The position numbers were made by a program, and so were the translations under genes. 64,000 bases of DNA from Sulfurovum sp. UBA4779 (GTDB lineage: Bacteria > Campylobacterota > Campylobacteria > Campylobacterales > Sulfurovaceae), in NCBI GenBank assembly GCA_002403155.1, contig DHHF01000011.1, positions 1-64,000 on the forward strand, read 5' to 3'. Position 1 is the first letter of the stretch, and every line of letters begins with the position of its first letter. The notes beneath the pieces were generated by a model. That model was not told the origin of the DNA. It did not search any database and worked only from the letters and a program-made list of their open reading frames with translations. Below are positions 60,402 through 64,000 of the stretch, one piece after another.

Positions 60402-60427
60402 TGTGATCAAGAATGATAAAAAGCCGG

Positions 60428-60778
60428 GCAGCACCTTACAGTGCTTCTTCGTCCTCTTCATCGGTTCTGATGCGAATCACTTTGGAGATATCGCTGACAA
60501 AGATTTTCCCGTCACCGATTTTGCCTGTTTTGGCATTCTCTTTGATCGCATTAAGCGCTAAATTGAGATAATACTCATTGCTGACTACGATCTCTATTTT
60601 AACCTTAGGGATAAACTCGACGATATACTCCGCACCCCTGTAGAGTTCAGAGTGCCCCTGCTGCCTTCCGTATCCTTTGACCTCCGAAACCGTCATTCCT
60701 TCGATGCCTGCTGCTACCAGTGCATCTTTGACGTCTTCTAGTTTAAAGGGTTTGATAATCGCTTCAATTTTTTTCATA
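60428..60778. repeat. Direct repeat copy 1 (glnK)
   Basis: 351 bp identical to 62137-62487 except at 60652 (G) versus 62361 (A), a silent His codon change. The repeat covers the whole glnK coding region plus a few bases at each end. Confidence 0.95.
60436..60777 (-). CDS. glnK: Nitrogen regulatory protein P-II (first copy)
   Basis: Small trimeric signal protein that binds ATP/ADP and 2-oxoglutarate and, when unmodified, plugs AmtB. 112 to 113 residues. Lys-Gly-Tyr-Gly-Arg-Gln-Gln-Gly-His near residue 36 and the T-loop Tyr in Glu-Leu-Tyr-Arg-Gly-Ala-Glu-Tyr near 51 are intact, as is the C-terminal Gly-Lys-Ile-Gly-Asp-Gly-Lys-Ile ATP site. Ten bases separate it from the upstream amtB. Protein sequence is the same as that of the second copy at 62145. 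Confidence 0.96.
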   Translation of the reverse strand: MKKIEAIIKPFKLEDVKDALVAAGIEGMTVSEVKGYGRQQGHSELYRGAEYIVEFIPKVKIEIVVSNEYYLNLALNAIKENAKTGKIGDGKIFVSDISKVIRIRTDEEDEEAL

Positions 60779-60787
60779 ATTTACCTT

Positions 60788-61957
60788 TCAAATACTGCGT
60801 TTGAATTCCGGATATGCATCCATTCCGCATTGACTGTCGTCAAGACCTTCCAATTGCTCTTCGTTGTCTGCACGAAGCCTGATGATTTTATTGATGACAT
60901 AAATAGTGACAAATGATACCACAAAAACAAATAAACCTACGACAACAATCCCTTTTATTTGTGCTGCAAGCGGTTTGTCTGTGAAGATGCCCACAGCAAG
61001 CGTACCCCAAATACCGTTTATCAAATGAACCGAAAGCGCACCCACAGGATCATCCAGTTCTAATTTGTCAAAGATGGGTACGGCAAATACGACCAGTGCG
61101 CCGCCGATGCCGCCGATAAGAATAGGAGTGTAAATTCCATAAAGATTTGGCCCTGCGGTGATGGCAACAAGCCCTCCGAGCGCACCGTTGAGAATCATAG
61201 TAATATCGAATTTTTTATAGCGGACATACATCAATGCCCATGAGATGATTGCGCCTGAAAGTCCTGCGGTATTGGTGTTCATTATCGTAAGCGCTACGGC
61301 ATCTGCACTCTCTTTGCTTGAAATGGCTCCTACGCTCCCGCCGTTAAATCCGAACCATCCTATCCACAAAAGAAGGCCGCCCAGGGTTACAAGGGGGATG
61401 TTGGAAGCGGGAATCACTTGAATTTTTCCGTTTCTGTATTTTCCTCTTCTTGCCCCCATGATTAAAATCGCTGCCAACAGCGCCCATCCTCCTGTTGAAT
61501 GAATGACCGTGGAGCCTGCCAAATCATACATGCGTGAAATATCCAAAACGGTACCCTCAAGAAAGTTGGCTCCCCATGTAAGATTGACAATCGTCGGATA
61601 AATCAAAGCGGCCATAATAACGGTAAAAAGCATCAGGGGCAAGATGCGTGAACGTTCGCTAACCCCTCCGCTCATGATATTGATCGTTTTTCCTACAAAT
61701 GCCATTTGGAACATGAAAAAATCCCATTTGCTCATATCTTCTTGAAACTCCCAGCCTCCAAAAGCATAGGCGTATCCTATAAGCAAAAAAGCCATCGAGG
61801 CAATTGCATAGATCATTACATTGACCGTGAGTACGGCTGTTACGTTTTTTGTCCTGATGAGTCCTGCTTCCAGCATTGCAAAACCCGGTACCATAAAGAC
61901 GATAAGCGTCATTGCAAAAAGCGTAAAAAGGGTATCGATAACATATTGTATTTCCAT
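60788..61957 (-). CDS. amtB: Ammonium transporter (without signal peptide)
   Basis: 389 residues with about 11 membrane helices. The twin-His pore residues lie in Thr-Val-Ile-His-Ser-Thr-Gly-Gly near residue 153 and Ser-Val-His-Leu-Ile-Asn-Gly-Ile-Trp-Gly near 310. Phe-Gly-Phe-Asn-Gly-Gly-Ser is near residue 205. No cleavable signal peptide, unlike the second copy. Sequence differs clearly from the protein at 62567, so this is a separate AmtB branch. Pairs with glnK at 60436. Confidence 0.92.
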   Translation of the reverse strand: MEIQYVIDTLFTLFAMTLIVFMVPGFAMLEAGLIRTKNVTAVLTVNVMIYAIASMAFLLIGYAYAFGGWEFQEDMSKWDFFMFQMAFVGKTINIMSGGVSERSRILPLMLFTVIMAALIYPTIVNLTWGANFLEGTVLDISRMYDLAGSTVIHSTGGWALLAAILIMGARRGKYRNGKIQVIPASNIPLVTLGGLLLWIGWFGFNGGSVGAISSKESADAVALTIMNTNTAGLSGAIISWALMYVRYKKFDITMILNGALGGLVAITAGPNLYGIYTPILIGGIGGALVVFAVPIFDKLELDDPVGALSVHLINGIWGTLAVGIFTDKPLAAQIKGIVVVGLFVFVVSFVTIYVINKIIRLRADNEEQLEGLDDSQCGMDAYPEFKRSI

Positions 61958-62144
61958 GATGAAAACCTTGAAGGTATATTTTTAAAAGTGTAGCAGATCG
62001 GTAAAAAATATATGAATCATTGATTGCTTCATATTTAATCATTTAATGAGGTAAAAAATCATAAATGTTTCAACTATTGCCTAATATATCATCAGTTAGT
62101 CTCTTTGTTCATGCGGGCAAAGGCCATTTCTTGCCCGCAGCACC
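61958..62144. other. Gap between glnK (second copy) and amtB (first copy)
   Basis: 187 bases, AT-rich, without an open reading frame of note. It contains a TATGAA...TTCATA inverted repeat near 62010-62035, TTAATCATTTAATGA near 62034-62049 and the hairpin at 62112-62139. Probably holds a separate promoter for the downstream amtB-glnK pair. Confidence 0.4.
62112..62139 (-). terminator. Hairpin downstream of second glnK
   Basis: A 9-bp stem, TGCGGGCAA / TTGCCCGCA, with a 10-base loop, lies just beyond the glnK stop. No T-run follows on the minus strand, so it may act as an RNA 3' end protector or a weak terminator separating the two amtB-glnK units. Confidence 0.45.
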
Positions 62145-62487
62145 TTACAGTGCTTCTTCGTCCTCTTCATCGGTTCTGATGCGAATCACTTTGGAGATAT
62201 CGCTGACAAAGATTTTCCCGTCACCGATTTTGCCTGTTTTGGCATTCTCTTTGATCGCATTAAGCGCTAAATTGAGATAATACTCATTGCTGACTACGAT
62301 CTCTATTTTAACCTTAGGGATAAACTCGACGATATACTCCGCACCCCTGTAGAGTTCAGAATGCCCCTGCTGCCTTCCGTATCCTTTGACCTCCGAAACC
62401 GTCATTCCTTCGATGCCTGCTGCTACCAGTGCATCTTTGACGTCTTCTAGTTTAAAGGGTTTGATAATCGCTTCAATTTTTTTCATA
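62137..62487. repeat. Direct repeat copy 2 (glnK)
   Basis: Partner of 60428-60778, offset 1709 bp, one mismatch. The 8 bases outside the coding region at the 3' side are shared, but the ribosome-binding region upstream differs. Confidence 0.95.
62145..62486 (-). CDS. glnK: Nitrogen regulatory protein P-II (second copy)
   Basis: The same 113-residue protein as at 60436, with no amino acid change. Upstream it has its own ribosome-binding site (AAAGGAG), unlike the first copy, and lies 80 bases after the second amtB. Two different AmtB proteins are thus served by one P-II sequence. Confidence 0.96.
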   Translation of the reverse strand: MKKIEAIIKPFKLEDVKDALVAAGIEGMTVSEVKGYGRQQGHSELYRGAEYIVEFIPKVKIEIVVSNEYYLNLALNAIKENAKTGKIGDGKIFVSDISKVIRIRTDEEDEEAL

Positions 62488-62566
62488 GAACAACTCCTTT
62501 CTCTTGGTTTTTATAAAGTTTAACCGATGCGATCTTGCAGATGTATCGGCATTGCCGGGGATACGG

Positions 62567-63874
62567 TTATGCATTGGTGACTCTTTCGCCGTGGATGCTT
62601 TCATCCAAGCCGATCTCTTCTGTTTGGGCATCGACACGCGCTCCGCCGGTGACCGCTGAAGCAATTAAATAAACAATGACGGTACCCGCAAGGGTGAAAC
62701 AGCCTACTATAACCACCGATTCAAACTGCACAAAGAGCTGGCCGATCCTGTCGCCGCTCTCTTTAAGCGGGCCGTCCCACAAGAGGCCTTTGTCATCCAA
62801 AGCAAGAAGTCCCGTTGCGACAGCGCCCCATAGGCCGGCAAGAAAGTGGATACCAAAAGCATCAAGACTGTCGTCATAGCCGAGTTTTTTCTTTAGCGAT
62901 ACTACGCCGAAGAATCCGACGGCTGCTCCTATGATACCGATAAGAAATGCGCTGCCTGCATTGACAAAACCGGCAGCCGGAGTGATGGCCACAAGGCCTG
63001 AAACGATACCTGATGCAATGCCAAGCAAAGTCGGTTTTTTGAACGTCATCCATTCAAGCAGCATCCAGACAACGCCTGCAGCCGCTGCAGCAACGGTGGT
63101 AGTCAAGAATGCCAAACCGGCGATGGCGTTTGCGCCGAATGCAGATCCGCCGTTAAATCCATACCATCCAAACCAGAGCAGCGCAGCCCCTGTAGAGGTT
63201 AAAAGAATGCTATAGGGTTTCATCGGCGTTTTCGGATATCCAGCACGTTTGCCAACCAAGAGCGCAAGAACAAGTCCGGCCAAACCGCCGTTCATGTGCA
63301 CAACCGTACCGCCTGCAAAATCAAGGGCACCGGCATCAAAAAGCAATGCACCCTTTCCGCCCCATACCATATGCGCAATAGGCGCATAGACAATCAGCCC
63401 CCAAAGGGCCACAAAGACCAGCCATGAAGAGAATTTCATACGGCCGATCACCGATCCTGATGCGATTGCAACCGTGATAGCTGCAAATGTTCCTTGAAAT
63501 ATGACAAATACATATTTAGGGTATGTACCGCTCAAATCAGTCCACTTGATACCGTCAAGCATCACGTTGCCAAAACCGCCCATGACATTTTGGAGCAATG
63601 CGCTTTCGTTGGCGCCAAATGCGATGGAATATCCCGCAGCGACCCAAACGATCATAGCCACTACGAATGCACCCATAACCATTGCAAACGTGTTGAGTGT
63701 GTTTTTGCTTCTTGTCATGCCGCTGTAAAACAGAGCCAAACCTGCAGGCGTCATGAGAAGAACAAGTGCTGTAGAGATCATCATCCATGCGGTATCTCCG
63801 GAATTTAATGTCTCTTCCGCATTTGCAGCGATAGGTAAAAATGTTGCCAAAACAGAGAAATATTTGAATCTCAT
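62567..63874 (-). CDS. amtB: Ammonium transporter (with signal peptide)
   Basis: 435 residues with a cleavable signal peptide (about 1-19, ending Ala-Asn-Ala) and 11 membrane helices, like classic E. coli-type AmtB. Pore His residues are in Thr-Val-Val-His-Met-Asn-Gly-Gly near residue 190 and Gly-Ile-His-Phe-Leu-Ala-Gly-Leu-Trp-Gly near 345. Phe-Gly-Trp/Tyr-Gly-Phe-Asn-Gly-Gly is near residue 235. AAAGGA precedes the ATG. First gene of the four-gene minus-strand nitrogen block. Confidence 0.94.
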   Translation of the reverse strand: MRFKYFSVLATFLPIAANAEETLNSGDTAWMMISTALVLLMTPAGLALFYSGMTRSKNTLNTFAMVMGAFVVAMIVWVAAGYSIAFGANESALLQNVMGGFGNVMLDGIKWTDLSGTYPKYVFVIFQGTFAAITVAIASGSVIGRMKFSSWLVFVALWGLIVYAPIAHMVWGGKGALLFDAGALDFAGGTVVHMNGGLAGLVLALLVGKRAGYPKTPMKPYSILLTSTGAALLWFGWYGFNGGSAFGANAIAGLAFLTTTVAAAAAGVVWMLLEWMTFKKPTLLGIASGIVSGLVAITPAAGFVNAGSAFLIGIIGAAVGFFGVVSLKKKLGYDDSLDAFGIHFLAGLWGAVATGLLALDDKGLLWDGPLKESGDRIGQLFVQFESVVIVGCFTLAGTVIVYLIASAVTGGARVDAQTEEIGLDESIHGERVTNA

Positions 63875-63939
63875 GTGTTATCCTTTGAAGTGTTTTACTT
63901 CATCATGATAGCATAGGCATAAGATATTTTTGTGCAGGT

Positions 63940-63960
63940 ATTGATTAATTTTTAATCAAT
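63940..63960. promoter_or_regulatory. Inverted repeat upstream of amtB (possible operator)
   Basis: ATTGATTAA-TTT-TTAATCAAT, a perfect 9-bp inverted repeat 66-86 bases before the amtB ATG. TAATCA/TGATTA-like half sites also occur in the gap before the second amtB (61958-62144). A regulator site for nitrogen control is an inference. No -24/-12 sigma-54 promoter was seen. Confidence 0.4.
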
Positions 63961-64000
63961 ATGTGATTAAATTTTAATTAAACGGTAATGTCAAGGGACA

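Noticed and set aside
60436..64000. Sigma-54 type (-24/-12) promoters before the amtB-glnK genes
   Set aside because: No GG-N10-GC element with good flanks was found in either gap.
1..64000. tRNA or rRNA genes and CRISPR arrays
   Set aside because: No cloverleaf-like GC-rich segments, rRNA blocks or regularly spaced short repeats were seen by eye; a covariance-model scan would be decisive.

Overview
The window looks like a chromosomal segment of a free-living Campylobacterota (Epsilonproteobacteria) close to the Sulfurovum/Sulfurimonas type. Signs are the moderately AT-rich sequence, dense co-directional operons with 1-14 nt overlaps, frequent GTG and TTG starts, promoters with a clear TATAAT box but no consistent -35 box, the long form of TrmB, and a DNA-uptake gene order resembling Campylobacter ctsD-ctsP-ctsX-ctsE-ctsF. 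The genus is an inference from protein style; no rRNA or tRNA gene was recognised and no CRISPR array was seen.

Layout. 1-1170: a truncated phage-portal-like fragment and a cytochrome c whose heme domain is tandemly duplicated almost perfectly. 1376-9334: fabD, mtn, a TtcA-like enzyme, an RluD-type pseudouridine synthase, an FN3 lipoprotein, trmB, ftsE, ftsX and an EnvC-like factor. 9393-16018: pyrH, rpoZ, spoT, tyrS, a nitronate monooxygenase-like enzyme and a murein amidase. FtsEX, EnvC and the amidase together form a cell-separation module.

16183-22645 is the most unusual region. A large secreted protein ends in a Gly-rich/Cys, hydrophobic, Arg/Lys sorting tail and is followed directly by a small CPBP-family glutamic intramembrane protease; this matches the JDVT-CTERM/MrtJ sorting arrangement. 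Next to it, two near-identical inorganic pyrophosphatase genes in direct orientation flank a two-gene secreted cargo: an Ig-like protein with an EF-hand-like loop, and a serine-hydrolase-like protein. The copy nearest the protease is broken by one extra G in a poly-G tract and has a foreign 5' end.

22746-48239 is mostly housekeeping: MFS transporter, CinA-like protein, rpoD, leuD-leuB, CCA-adding enzyme, AMMECR1, patatin, purU, trmL, glyS, bpt, a TrmN6-like methyltransferase, cysteine-cluster and TPR proteins, trpC, YqeY, pdxA-pdxJ, argG, an M3 oligopeptidase, rplI and hslVU. 48251-58088: era, then a type IV pilus/type II secretion-like DNA-uptake assembly cluster (PilM-N fusion, PilO, PilP, secretin, ExeA-like ATPase, MshN-like protein, traffic ATPase, inner-membrane platform) without a pilin gene. 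58128-64000: kdsB, hemH, a YigZ-family gene and two amtB-glnK pairs, in which the amtB genes are clearly different but the glnK genes differ by one silent base.

Three separate near-identical internal duplications in 64 kb (cytochrome domain, ppa, glnK) are a noteworthy feature of this stretch.
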